Source: an uncultured Gammaproteobacteria bacterium (lineage in GTDB: Bacteria; Pseudomonadota; Gammaproteobacteria; Nitrosococcales; Methylophagaceae). From it: a stretch of 64,000 nucleotides of DNA. This document shows, one piece after another, positions 28,819-38,646 of this stretch. The notes under the pieces were generated by a model. The model had not been told where the DNA came from. It ran no database searches and saw nothing but the letters and a program-made list of their open reading frames with translations. How positions within the stretch are numbered: position 1 is the stretch's first letter; the number at the start of each line of letters is the position of its first letter. Made by a program: the position numbers and the translations under genes. The stretch lies in assembly GCA_905181885.1 (NCBI GenBank), contig CAJIZI010000003.1, forward strand, positions 1-64,000. The letters run 5' to 3'.

Positions 28819-30341
28819 TGCAAGTTATTTGGTTTAAACGCGATCTTCGAATACATGACCATACGGCTCTTACATTAGCGAGTATAGAGGGAACATGCAT
28901 GCCCCTTTATATTTTAGAACCCACGCTGTGGCATCAGGCGGATATGAGCCAAAGGCAATACCAGTTTTTAAAAGACTGTCTTACTGAGTTAGATCTAGAA
29001 TTGCAAAAGATAGGGCAGCATCTCATCATAAAAGTAGGTGATGCTGTAAGTATTTTGCAAGAAATAAATGAGAGCTTTCCAGTTAGCGGACTGTGGTCTC
29101 ACCAAGAGACATGGAATAGCTGGACTTATGCCAGAGATAAACGTGTAGAGAGCTGGGCTGATATGCACTCCATTCCTTGGTTTCAACATGCAGGCAATGG
29201 GGTTGTCAGACATCTAAAAACTAGAAATGGTTGGGCAATAAACTGGAATGAGCAAATGAAAAAGCCAGTTACAGAGGCTCCCCATTATCTTAAAGGCCTT
29301 GATTTTTGCTCAGATACTTTACCAGCAGCAGAAGCACTTGGACTCAAAGAGGATGGTTATCATTTAGGACAAAGAGGAGGGCGTTCAGAAGCGTTACTAC
29401 TATTGGATAGCTTTCTTTATGAGCGTGGCGAGAGATACACTAAAGAAATGTCTTCGCCATCGACCGCTTTTGACAGTTGTTCCCGGCTTTCAGCGCATTT
29501 GGCATTTGGCACATTATCAGTGCGTGAGGTTTTTCATGCTTTAGAAGCTAGAAACCAAGAAATTAAGAGTTTGCCGCCATTAGCAAAAGGTAAATGGCCA
29601 AGTGCAATTCGTTCATTTTCAGGGAGGCTAAGATGGCACTGTCATTTTATACAAAAGCTAGAAGACGAGCCACGCATTGAATTTGAAAACTTACATTCCG
29701 CATATGACAGATTAAGACGAGATGAGTTTAACGTTGACTATTTTGAGGCTTGGAAAGTAGGTGAAACAGGTTATCCAATGATTGATGCATGCATGCGCGC
29801 ACTTGTTGCTACCGGTTGGCTGAATTTTCGTATGCGAGCTATGTTAGCAAGTTTCGCTAGTTTTCATCTATGGCTTCATTGGCGACAACCAGCTTTACAT
29901 TTAGCTAGACTGTTTGTTGATTATGAGCCTGGGATCCATTATTCACAAATGCAAATGCAGTCGGGTACAACAGGTATTAACAGTATTCGGATATACAACC
30001 CCATCAAGCAGGGTATCGATCATGATCCAGACGGTGAGTTCATCAGGAGCTGGGTCCCAGAATTAAAAAACATGCCAAAAGAAAATATACATAGACCTTG
30101 GGAGTTGTCAGCTCAAATGAATGGTTATCCAATGCCCATTGTAGATGAAAAAAAAGCACGTAAATTTGCTGCTGATAAAATATATAGCATTCGTAAAAAT
30201 ACAGAGCATAAACAAGAGACAAAACAAATAGTCAAAAAACATGCTAGTCGGAAACAAACAACAAAGGGGAAAAAAGTTTCGGACTCAATTAAAAAAGGCG
30301 GGGATAAAAAGCAGTCAAGTCAGGGAGAGCTACCATTTTGA
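28818..30341 (+). CDS. Cryptochrome/photolyase family protein
   Basis: MQVIWFKRDLRIHDHTAL...; FSGRLRWHCHFIQKLEDEP; ATGWLNFRMRAMLASF. Confidence 0.92.
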   Translation: MQVIWFKRDLRIHDHTALTLASIEGTCMPLYILEPTLWHQADMSQRQYQFLKDCLTELDLELQKIGQHLIIKVGDAVSILQEINESFPVSGLWSHQETWNSWTYARDKRVESWADMHSIPWFQHAGNGVVRHLKTRNGWAINWNEQMKKPVTEAPHYLKGLDFCSDTLPAAEALGLKEDGYHLGQRGGRSEALLLLDSFLYERGERYTKEMSSPSTAFDSCSRLSAHLAFGTLSVREVFHALEARNQEIKSLPPLAKGKWPSAIRSFSGRLRWHCHFIQKLEDEPRIEFENLHSAYDRLRRDEFNVDYFEAWKVGETGYPMIDACMRALVATGWLNFRMRAMLASFASFHLWLHWRQPALHLARLFVDYEPGIHYSQMQMQSGTTGINSIRIYNPIKQGIDHDPDGEFIRSWVPELKNMPKENIHRPWELSAQMNGYPMPIVDEKKARKFAADKIYSIRKNTEHKQETKQIVKKHASRKQTTKGKKVSDSIKKGGDKKQSSQGELPF

Positions 30342-31861
30342 AAAAAATTAGGCTGATATTAGGGGACCAGCTTTCGCATTCAATCTCTAGTTTAGAAGGC
30401 TGCGATAAACTTAATGACATCATTTTAATATGCGAAGTGATTGAAGAAGCAAGCTACGTTAAGCATCATAAAAAAAAGATTGCCTTTTTATTTTCAGCCA
30501 TGCGTCATTTTGCAAATGAGCTCACTGAGCTTGGCTACACCGTTTCCTACGTGAAACTTGATGATGAATTGAACACGGGTTCATTTTTGGGTGAAATAAA
30601 ACGTCTTATAGCGGACGAGCCATGTGGTCAAGTAGTAGTGACTCAGCCTGGCGAGTATAGACTTTTGAAGGATATCCGGTCATGGGAAAGTGAATTAGGT
30701 GTCGCTATCGAAGTCAGAGCTGACAATCGGTTTCTGTCAACACCTGAAGAATTTTCAAGCTGGGCTTCAGAGCGCAAACAGATACGGATGGAATACTTTT
30801 ATCGTAATGTTCGCCGAGACTATGGCATTTTGATGGAAGGTAAGGAACCGGTAGGGGGAAAGTGGAATTATGATGGGGATAATCGCAAATCACCAAATGC
30901 TAGTCTAAGTATTCCACCACCCTATCATTCGAATATTGATAGTATTACTGAAGATGTAATTAAGCTTGTTTCAGAACGTTTCAGTGATCATTTTGGTGAT
31001 ATTTTGCCCTTCCAGTTTGCTGTTACTCGAAACCAAGCGCTAGAGGCATTAAAACAGTTCATCGAACATAGACTTTATTATTTTGGTGATTATCAAGATG
31101 CGATGCTAGAAGGTGAGCCTTGGATGTACCATTCGCATTTAAGTTTTTATCTGAATTGTGGGCTATTGCTACCTATGGAATGTGTGCGTGCTGCCGAACA
31201 AGCATACTATGATGGTTATGCACCATTAAATTCAGTTGAGGGGTTCATACGTCAAATTGTCGGCTGGAGAGAATATGTTAGGGGTGTTTATTGGCATAAA
31301 ATGCCAGGTTACAAGGCTGAGAACTTTTTTGATGCGAAAAGAAAGCTTCCTGAGTTTTATTGGACAGCTAAGACTAAAATGAATTGTTTGAGTCAATGCG
31401 TCACAGAAACAAAAGAAAATGCATACGCTCATCATATTCAGCGGCTAATGGTACTAGGAAATTTTGCACTGTTAACCGGCATTGCTCCAGACGAAGTAAA
31501 CGAATGGTTCTTGACTGTCTATGCAGATGCATACGAATGGGTGGAGCTTCCTAATGTTTCTGGTATGGTTTTGTTTGCCGATGGTGGTTACCTAGCCAGT
31601 AAGCCATACGCATCAGGGGGGAGCTATATCAATAAAATGTCAGATTACTGTAAAAGCTGCCAATATAGTGTTTCAAAAAAAAATGGTGAGAAAGCATGTC
31701 CATTTAACTACCTATATTGGTCCTTTCTTGCTAAAAACAGGGAGAAGCTTAGTAGTAACCATCGTTTAAGAATGATGTATACAGTCTTTGATCGGATGCC
31801 TGATAATAAAAAGGCAGAAATAGAGCACGACAGTAATACTTTCTTGGGCTCATTAAAGTGA
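30338..31861 (+). CDS. Cryptochrome/photolyase family protein, FeS-BCP (COG3046-like)
   Basis: IRLILGDQLSHSISSL...; C-terminal Cys cluster MNCLSQC...YCKSCQYSV...ACPFNYLYWSFL. Confidence 0.92.
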   Translation: MKKIRLILGDQLSHSISSLEGCDKLNDIILICEVIEEASYVKHHKKKIAFLFSAMRHFANELTELGYTVSYVKLDDELNTGSFLGEIKRLIADEPCGQVVVTQPGEYRLLKDIRSWESELGVAIEVRADNRFLSTPEEFSSWASERKQIRMEYFYRNVRRDYGILMEGKEPVGGKWNYDGDNRKSPNASLSIPPPYHSNIDSITEDVIKLVSERFSDHFGDILPFQFAVTRNQALEALKQFIEHRLYYFGDYQDAMLEGEPWMYHSHLSFYLNCGLLLPMECVRAAEQAYYDGYAPLNSVEGFIRQIVGWREYVRGVYWHKMPGYKAENFFDAKRKLPEFYWTAKTKMNCLSQCVTETKENAYAHHIQRLMVLGNFALLTGIAPDEVNEWFLTVYADAYEWVELPNVSGMVLFADGGYLASKPYASGGSYINKMSDYCKSCQYSVSKKNGEKACPFNYLYWSFLAKNREKLSSNHRLRMMYTVFDRMPDNKKAEIEHDSNTFLGSLK

Positions 31862-32016
31862 TTAAGAAATCAGATCTTCCGCAAAAAACCTGTCCTGTGT
31901 GTGATAGGCCTTTTATTTGGCGAAAAAAATGGAAAAAGGTCTGGGCTGAGGTTAAGTACTGTTCTAAAGGTTGCCAAAAATCAAAAAATAAAAAGGTAAA
32001 GAATGATGCTATTTAA
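31858..32016 (+). CDS. DUF2256-type small zinc-finger protein
   Basis: GTG start overlapping the upstream stop: (M)IKKSDLPQKTCPVCDRPFIWRKKWKKVWAEVKYCSKGCQKSKNKKVKNDAI*; below ORF-track length. Confidence 0.85.
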   Translation: MIKKSDLPQKTCPVCDRPFIWRKKWKKVWAEVKYCSKGCQKSKNKKVKNDAI

Positions 32017-32116
32017 GCAAATAACTTTTTATTTAAACCACTTTCTACAGTTTATTTAGAACTTAAAACAATTAATTAAGTCTTTTAATTAATTAGCAAT
32101 AATAAGGGGAAAAACA

Positions 32117-32647
32117 TTGAAATTATTACTGGCACTCTTTCTAGGCATTTCATTGCAGGCACAAGCTTCAGATAGTTGTCCTGAATTCTTAAACTATGAA
32201 CTACCCAAACTGCACTCTAATGAAACAGTTAATCTATGCAAAGTTGCTGCAGGAAAGCCGATACTTGTGATTAACACGGCTAGCTATTGCGGTTATACAA
32301 GGCAATTTGAAGGTTTAGAGTTATTACATCAAAAATACAAAGAGAAAGGCTTATTTGTAGTTGGCTTTGCTAGCAATGACTTTAATCAAGAATCAGGTTC
32401 TGAAAAAGAGGTGTCTAAAGTTTGCCGTCAGAATTATGGTGTTACATTCACGATGGTCTCACCGAGTTATGTTAAAGGACCTTTAGCGAATCCGATATTT
32501 GAAGTGATCAATCAGCAATCTGAAGAGCCTCGTTGGAATTTCAATAAATACTTACTGAATTCTGACGGTAAAGTTGTGAGCTATTTCCCGAGTCAAGTTG
32601 AGCCTAATTCGAAAGTGCTTATAACTGCTATTGAAGCTTTGCTTTAG
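32117..32647 (+). CDS. Glutathione peroxidase (Cys type), exported
   Basis: Signal peptide; ILVINTASYCGYTRQFEGLELLHQKYKEKGLFVVGFASNDF. Confidence 0.9.
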   Translation: MKLLLALFLGISLQAQASDSCPEFLNYELPKLHSNETVNLCKVAAGKPILVINTASYCGYTRQFEGLELLHQKYKEKGLFVVGFASNDFNQESGSEKEVSKVCRQNYGVTFTMVSPSYVKGPLANPIFEVINQQSEEPRWNFNKYLLNSDGKVVSYFPSQVEPNSKVLITAIEALL

Positions 32648-32675
32648 TCCATGTCTTATTTAGTATTCTAGAGGA

Positions 32676-33674
32676 ATGGTTAATAAGATTCGAGTTGCTG
32701 TTGTTGGCGCAGGCATAAGCGGACTGACATTTTCACGCGAGCTTAGTGACGGGTTCAGCGTTACTATATTTGAGAAAGCTAACCGGCCCGGGGGCCGTGT
32801 TACAAGTAAAGTTATCAATGGTGCAGATCTTGATTATGGTGCGCAATTTTTCACGGCTAAGACACCTGAGTTTCAAGCAATGGTTAGTGAAATGGAGTCA
32901 AAATCTGTTATTGAGAGCTGGCAGGGTCATTTTATTGAATTTGACCACAAAGCAATATGTTCAGAACGGGATTGGGATGAAACTCACCCGCATTATGTAG
33001 GGACTCCAAATATGTCTGCGCTCAGTGAATGGATGGCGGATTCACTGGATATTGACTATCAAACTACGGTTACTCATATGGAGCGGAAGGCTAATATTTG
33101 GCACCTATACGAAGGAGATTCAGAACTTGGACAATTTGACTCGGTAGTTTTAACAATGCCACCAAAACAAGCCTGTGATTTGCTACCTACAGAACATGTA
33201 TTTCACTCTGTCCTATCTAAGATAAAAATGCGGGCTTGTTTTGCGCTTAGAGTTGTATTGAATGAAGATATTGATCTTGGTTTTAATGCAGCATTAGTCC
33301 GCAATCATGACATTAGCTGGATATCTAAAAACAGTAGTAAGCCCAAACGAACAGGTGCTCCATCTATTGTTGTACACGCAACAAACGCATGGGCTGACGC
33401 ACATTTAAATGATGACTTAGAACAGGTAGAAAAACATATGCTGGGGTGCTTGTATGACATAACAGGGCTGCCAGTTACAGCTATTGCATCGAGCGATGTC
33501 AAAAAATGGGAGTTTGCTAATGCACCTAAACGGCCAGGAAGTGGGTTTTTGTTAGACCATGCAGGTGGTATTGCTGTCTGTGGTGATAGTTTAGTTCATG
33601 GGCGTATTGAATCTGCATTCACTAGCGGTAAACAATTAGCGAAGACAATCACCCATGAATTTGAAACTACCTAA
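32676..33674 (+). CDS. FAD-dependent amine-oxidase-like protein
   Basis: VAVVGAGISGLTFSRELSDGFSVTIFEKANRPGGRVTSK. Confidence 0.9.
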   Translation: MVNKIRVAVVGAGISGLTFSRELSDGFSVTIFEKANRPGGRVTSKVINGADLDYGAQFFTAKTPEFQAMVSEMESKSVIESWQGHFIEFDHKAICSERDWDETHPHYVGTPNMSALSEWMADSLDIDYQTTVTHMERKANIWHLYEGDSELGQFDSVVLTMPPKQACDLLPTEHVFHSVLSKIKMRACFALRVVLNEDIDLGFNAALVRNHDISWISKNSSKPKRTGAPSIVVHATNAWADAHLNDDLEQVEKHMLGCLYDITGLPVTAIASSDVKKWEFANAPKRPGSGFLLDHAGGIAVCGDSLVHGRIESAFTSGKQLAKTITHEFETT

Positions 33675-33708
33675 GACTATTGAGTCTTAATATTCAGGTG
33701 GTTAACAA

Positions 33709-33921
33709 GTGAACCAAATTAACCCAAAAAAGTTAATGTTTTCTAAGTGGACAGCTTTAACGCCTACTCAGAGAGAAAAGCACTTTATTGTCACAGCTGT
33801 AGAGTATGACACTAATAGTGTAGTCAGTTGCCAACTAGAGGCTGTCTTAACGGGTAATGAGTACATGATCGACTGGAAGATCCTTAAAGATAAGACTGAC
33901 TGGTTGATGGGTTGGAAATAA
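33709..33921 (+). CDS. TIGR02450-type Trp-rich small protein
   Basis: NPKKLMFSKWTALTPTQREKHFIVTAVEYD. Confidence 0.85.
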   Translation: MNQINPKKLMFSKWTALTPTQREKHFIVTAVEYDTNSVVSCQLEAVLTGNEYMIDWKILKDKTDWLMGWK

Positions 33922-34036
33922 AATTCAATCAAGTTAGGGTGGATTAAATTTTAATATAAGAATACTAGTTGACGAAAGCACTTATTTTCTCTATATTTTC
34001 TTCTTGATATATTCTTAGTCAAGCGGAAGGGGAATT

Positions 34037-34648
34037 ATGCTCACACAACGCCAACATGACACCTATAACTTCATTGTTCAGTATATCCAGCGAGAAGGAC
34101 GTTCACCGCTAATATCTGAAGTAACACTAGGTTTAGGATTAGCTTCACAAGGTTCTGTTCATGGTTATATTCAAGTATTAGTTAACCAGGGGTTATTAGA
34201 ACGAAGCGTAGGACGTTCTCGCGGTCTTCGACTTATTGAACAAGAGTCAGAGCAGGCAAACGAGCGATCAGTCAAGCTACCTGTTTTAGGAACAGTAGCG
34301 GCAGGAAGGTTGATAGAAGCTATTCCTGATGAATCAGAGATTGACCTTGGTGAAATGTTTGAAGGTAAAGACCGCTTTGTTCTAAAAGTAAATGGTGACT
34401 CGATGATTGACAAGGCCATTATGTCCGGTGATTACGTTGTGATGCATTCACAATTAACAGCTAATCATGGAGATATTGTATTAGCATTAGTGGATTACCA
34501 TGATGCAACCTTAAAAACACTGCTGCTCAATGATGATGGAACAGTGACATTACAGCCTGCGAATGCCAACTACGATCCGGTAACATTACCAGCGGAACGG
34601 GTTATGATCCAGGGCGTTGTTGTTGGCCAACTTCGTACCTATTCTTAA
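34037..34648 (+). CDS. lexA: LexA repressor
   Basis: N-terminal HTH; LPVLGTVAAGRLIEAIPDESEIDL...LKVNGDSMIDKAIMSGDYVVM. Confidence 0.95.
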   Translation: MLTQRQHDTYNFIVQYIQREGRSPLISEVTLGLGLASQGSVHGYIQVLVNQGLLERSVGRSRGLRLIEQESEQANERSVKLPVLGTVAAGRLIEAIPDESEIDLGEMFEGKDRFVLKVNGDSMIDKAIMSGDYVVMHSQLTANHGDIVLALVDYHDATLKTLLLNDDGTVTLQPANANYDPVTLPAERVMIQGVVVGQLRTYS

Positions 34649-34651
34649 CGC

Positions 34652-35887
34652 GTGAGAGCTAAAGACTCACGATGGCCACGGGTTATTATTCTCGTTGACA
34701 TGAACTGTTTCTTTGCCCAGATAGAGCAGCAAGACAATCCTTTTTTGCGTAATAGGCCGGTAGCAGTAACCAATGGTCGGCAAGGTTCGACTATTATCAC
34801 CTCTAGTTATGAAGCACGAGCCTACGGTGTTAAAACGGGCATGCGGTTGAAAGAAGCTAGACAATTATGTCCAGATATAATTCAAGCTCCTTCGCGGCCA
34901 CATCGCTATGCAGAGATATCGACAAAGATCATGAAGGGCTTGGAAAGTATTACACCTAATTTAGAAGTTTATAGTGTTGACGAAGCTTTTCTTGACGTGA
35001 CTCATTGTCAGAGCTTACTTGGCTTACCATTACAAATAGCTCAACTAGTAAAAGATACTGTGAGTAATGTATCAGGGTTAACTTGTAGTGTCGGTGTCAG
35101 TGGGGATAAAACGACGGCAAAGTATGCTGCAAAATTAAATAAGCCGGACGGGCTCACTGAGATATTGCCTTGGGAGGCTGAAGAAATTTTAGCACCTTTA
35201 CTTGTCACTGAGTTAAGTGGCATTAATACAGGTACTGCCAATTTCCTTAAACAGTATGGAGTTGTCACCTGTGGTGATATGAAAAAGATCCCCATAAGTA
35301 TTCCAGCAAAACGTTTTGGTAATCTAGGGCGACGGATCTGGTTGATGGCACAAGGTAAAGATCCAGAACCAATGCAACTCTCTGTGAAGGCACCCAAAAC
35401 CATTGGTCACGGTAAAGTGTTGCCCCCCAAAACAAAAGACTTGCCAACAATACTTACATATTTTCAGCATATGTGTGAAAAGGTCACAAGTAGACTTAGA
35501 TTGCATCATTTTAAGGCGAGCCATTTTTATATAGGATTAAAAACTGAGCAGGGTTGGTTACAGACTAAATTTAAGTTAGAGGAGGGAATAGATGATGGAC
35601 GAATACTTTTTTCTCAATGTCGAAAATTCACTTTAAACAATTGGCAGCAGCAACCTGTTTGGCAGGTTCAAGTTACGGCGTTGAACCCTTACAGCGAAAA
35701 GCAAGCGGATATGTTTATTGATAGTAATGCTGGTAATAAGCAGCAAGCTCTTAATATTGCTGTCGATCATATCAATCGGCGTTATGGTGAGTTTACTATT
35801 GCACCCTCCCGCTTAATTGACCGTAGTACAATGCCTAATGTGATTGCACCGGCTTGGAGGCCATCAGGGCATAGGAAAACAATTTAA
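34652..35887 (+). CDS. Y-family DNA polymerase (DinB/UmuC-like)
   Basis: IILVDMNCFFAQIEQQDNPFLRNRPVAVTNG...VYSVDEAFLDVT. Confidence 0.92.
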   Translation: MRAKDSRWPRVIILVDMNCFFAQIEQQDNPFLRNRPVAVTNGRQGSTIITSSYEARAYGVKTGMRLKEARQLCPDIIQAPSRPHRYAEISTKIMKGLESITPNLEVYSVDEAFLDVTHCQSLLGLPLQIAQLVKDTVSNVSGLTCSVGVSGDKTTAKYAAKLNKPDGLTEILPWEAEEILAPLLVTELSGINTGTANFLKQYGVVTCGDMKKIPISIPAKRFGNLGRRIWLMAQGKDPEPMQLSVKAPKTIGHGKVLPPKTKDLPTILTYFQHMCEKVTSRLRLHHFKASHFYIGLKTEQGWLQTKFKLEEGIDDGRILFSQCRKFTLNNWQQQPVWQVQVTALNPYSEKQADMFIDSNAGNKQQALNIAVDHINRRYGEFTIAPSRLIDRSTMPNVIAPAWRPSGHRKTI

Positions 35888-36330
35888 TGTGTGGCGGTGT
35901 GTATTTTGAGGATAAAGGTGCGATTCTCAGACAATACTTCCCTAACCCTAAAGCCGTATTACCCGTGCAGAAAAGAGATGGGAAAATAGTGCTCTTACCA
36001 TGGGGAAGGAGACAGGAACAAAGAGGGAACTTGCCTATGGGAGGCTGGGCACGACTTGATTCAATCTACGGGGGTAGGTGGGACAAGTGGTTTCCTAAAC
36101 CGCTTAAACTACCCGTGCTTAGTTTTATGGAAAAAGACTTTGAAGGTCAGAGCCACTGGTACGATTTGAATAAAGGACAATATCTACAAGGACTGTTGGC
36201 TAGAGATGGAAATGAGCAGCGTATTTATGTCGTGACTATTGAACCTGAAGTAGAAGATTCACATATCCATAATAGATGGCCAAGGGTCGTCCAAAGAGGT
36301 GAGCTAGGCCATTATCAAATGAGAGAATGA
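35887..36330 (+). CDS. Minimal SRAP/YedK-like protein (putative)
   Basis: N-terminal MCGG with Cys2; LLPWGR; VVTIEPEVEDSHIHNRWPRVV resembles the IHdRMPvil region of SRAP proteins. Confidence 0.55.
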   Translation: MCGGVYFEDKGAILRQYFPNPKAVLPVQKRDGKIVLLPWGRRQEQRGNLPMGGWARLDSIYGGRWDKWFPKPLKLPVLSFMEKDFEGQSHWYDLNKGQYLQGLLARDGNEQRIYVVTIEPEVEDSHIHNRWPRVVQRGELGHYQMRE

Positions 36331-36477
36331 GCACTGATTTATTGAGATCAAAATTAGAAAGTGATAGTTTTATACAAAGCCTATATTTTTAACAGAGTTG
36401 AGACTATATAGTTTTCTTCTAAGCCCTTTTACGATAACCTATCAACATAGTTATTAAATTTTTTTCAGGAAGTAATT

Positions 36478-36960
36478 GTGTCAAAAAATATCTATTTTAT
36501 TATTGCGGGGCTACTGATCGGGTTTTATTTTTTTCAGACATATACGCCGTCATTGAGTGAGAAAGAGTTGGCAGCTAATAAGCTGGTGGCTATGGATTAT
36601 TTGATGACTAACCAATCAGTAGAAGGAGTGAAGGCGACAAAGTCTGGCCTGCAATATAAAGTGTTAGAGGCCGGGAAGGGAGCTGTGTATCCTAAGGTTA
36701 CTGATCGAGTGACAGTCCACTACGAGGGCAGTTTGATTGATGGCACTGTTTTCGATAGCTCAGTGGCCAGGGGTAAACCTATTACTTTTGGTTTAGAAAA
36801 AGTGATAATGGGCTGGAAAGAAGGTATACCGCTGATGGTGGTAGGTGACAAAACACGTTTTTTTATTCCCCCCAACCTCGGCTATGGCCAACAATGGGCA
36901 GGAGATATTCCACCTAATTCAGTGCTAGTTTTTGATGTTGAGTTGCTAGGTATTAATTAA
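36478..36960 (+). CDS. FKBP-type peptidyl-prolyl isomerase
   Basis: VTVHYEGSLIDGTVFDSSVARGKPITFGLEKVIMGWKEGIPLM. Confidence 0.93.
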   Translation: MSKNIYFIIAGLLIGFYFFQTYTPSLSEKELAANKLVAMDYLMTNQSVEGVKATKSGLQYKVLEAGKGAVYPKVTDRVTVHYEGSLIDGTVFDSSVARGKPITFGLEKVIMGWKEGIPLMVVGDKTRFFIPPNLGYGQQWAGDIPPNSVLVFDVELLGIN

Positions 36961-36970
36961 ATTTTTATAT

Positions 36971-37396
36971 CTAACTCAGATCAAGTCGCATTTCTATATG
37001 CGGAATACCTGCATCCATAAACTCATCACCTAGAGGGGTAAAGCCATGTTTGGCATAAAAGCTTTCTGCTGTTCGCTGGGCATTTAATTTCAAGACTTCA
37101 AATTTATTATTTTTAGCTGTTTCAATTAACTTTGCTAGCATGGCAGAACCCGCACCTTGGTTTCGGTAGCTTTTCAAAACAGCCATACGGCCAACAGTAC
37201 CATCAGGCATTAACCTTGCTGTAGCAATAAGATTACCATCAAGAGAAGCAATGAGATGTAAGGCCATTTCATCGTCATATCCATCACCCCATTCTTCGGC
37301 TTCAGGTACGAGTTGTTCTTCAATGAATACTTCTTGTCGGATAGGCTTTGCTGTTATTTCAGCACGAGCCCAGTCTACGAGTAAAATTTTAAGCAT
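36971..37396 (-). CDS. GNAT family N-acetyltransferase
   Basis: MLKILLVDWARAEI...GRMAVLKSYRNQGAGSAMLAKLIE; internal ATG at 37396 preferred. Confidence 0.88.
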   Translation of the reverse strand: MLKILLVDWARAEITAKPIRQEVFIEEQLVPEAEEWGDGYDDEMALHLIASLDGNLIATARLMPDGTVGRMAVLKSYRNQGAGSAMLAKLIETAKNNKFEVLKLNAQRTAESFYAKHGFTPLGDEFMDAGIPHIEMRLDLS

Positions 37397-37400
37397 AAGT

Positions 37401-37958
37401 TTAGTTTTCTCTTTTTGACCATGTGAAAGGGGAAAAGGCCTCATCAACAGGTGTATCCGCCATGTGGTTAAGGTAATTGCTCATAACTTTTTGCGATAAA
37501 ATAAGTACAACATCAGCAATTGATCGGTCAGTATAGCCAGCAGATTTAAAAGTGTCGACATTTGCTTTTGGTACATTGCCACGATTTTTAACAATAAGTA
37601 GTGTGAATTGTCTTAAGGCTTCCAACTTGGTATTAGCTAATGTTGTTTCATTTCTGAGGGATTCAGAAATAGCTTCATCAACCCCCATGCCTATAGCAAC
37701 AGCTGTGTGAGCCGGAACGCAGTAATGACAACCATGTTCAACATTGATGCTTTGCCAAACGACAGTGAGTTCATCAGCATTGAAAGCAGTTTCTGTGGCT
37801 AGTTGATGGAGCGTCATATAGCCTTTCAAAGCTTGGGGGGAAACGGCGAGCATAGCGTGAAAATTAGGCACCATGCCAATACTTTTATCTAATTGATTCA
37901 GTAAAGTTTGACTTTCTGCTGGGATTTTATTTTTGTCTGGAAGCCCTAATGTTGTCAT
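37401..37958 (-). CDS. Carboxymuconolactone decarboxylase / AhpD-like protein
   Basis: INVEHGCHYCVPAHTAVAIGMGV. Confidence 0.88.
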   Translation of the reverse strand: MTTLGLPDKNKIPAESQTLLNQLDKSIGMVPNFHAMLAVSPQALKGYMTLHQLATETAFNADELTVVWQSINVEHGCHYCVPAHTAVAIGMGVDEAISESLRNETTLANTKLEALRQFTLLIVKNRGNVPKANVDTFKSAGYTDRSIADVVLILSQKVMSNYLNHMADTPVDEAFSPFTWSKREN

Positions 37959-38089
37959 AGTCTATTTCCTTATTCGTATTTATGTAATCATGGATGTAAT
38001 TATAAGCTTCAGCTCTTGCGTTTGGAAACTGTGAGAAGTTATTTCTTTGGCGCATTGTTTTGAAGGTTTTTATTTTATAGGAATTATAT

Positions 38090-38578
38090 ATGCCAGAAGT
38101 TATCCTTGTTATTACGATTTTTATTGTTTTAGTTTCAGTGAGCTTTTACCGTGCGTATATCACGTCGGGTGTCTCTAAGCTTAATGCGGAAAGTAAGCAA
38201 GATGGTATAGATTTTTTGGCGCTCAACCGATTTAAAGAGGGCGTGAAAGTGACAGAGTCAGGACTGCAATATACGGTTTTGCATGAAGGTACAGGGAGCA
38301 TCCACCCTAAGGCAAAAGATGAAGTTAAGGTCAATTATGAAGGGACGTTTATTGATGGCCGGATCTTTGATAGTTCAATTAAGCGTGGCAGGCCTGCTAA
38401 ATTTGGCTTAAACAATGTAATAAAAGGTTGGACGGAGGGACTACAGTTGATGGTGATCGGTGAGAAGGTACGTTTTTTTGTTCCAGCAGGGCTTGGTTAT
38501 GGTAATCGCTGGACGGGTAGTATTCCACCTGGTTCAACTTTGATCTTTGATGTTGAATTATTAGCAATTAATGAGTAA
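38090..38578 (+). CDS. FKBP-type peptidyl-prolyl isomerase (paralogue of 36478-36960)
   Basis: VKVNYEGTFIDGRIFDSSIKRGRPAKFGLNNVIKGWTEGLQLM. Confidence 0.93.
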   Translation: MPEVILVITIFIVLVSVSFYRAYITSGVSKLNAESKQDGIDFLALNRFKEGVKVTESGLQYTVLHEGTGSIHPKAKDEVKVNYEGTFIDGRIFDSSIKRGRPAKFGLNNVIKGWTEGLQLMVIGEKVRFFVPAGLGYGNRWTGSIPPGSTLIFDVELLAINE

Positions 38579-38646
38579 TGAATGCTGAGTGATTTGACTT
38601 AAAATTACGGATAATTACTTAAGCTGAAATAAAATGGAAGAATGTT

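Noticed and set aside
30458-30472. Further copy of the boundary motif (acgttaagcatcat)
   Set aside because: Only 9 bases match, inside the photolyase coding sequence (YVKHHK), and not at a gene boundary; treated as chance.
32117-32647. Selenocysteine glutathione peroxidase
   Set aside because: Catalytic position is encoded as Cys (NTASYCGYT) and there is no in-frame TGA.
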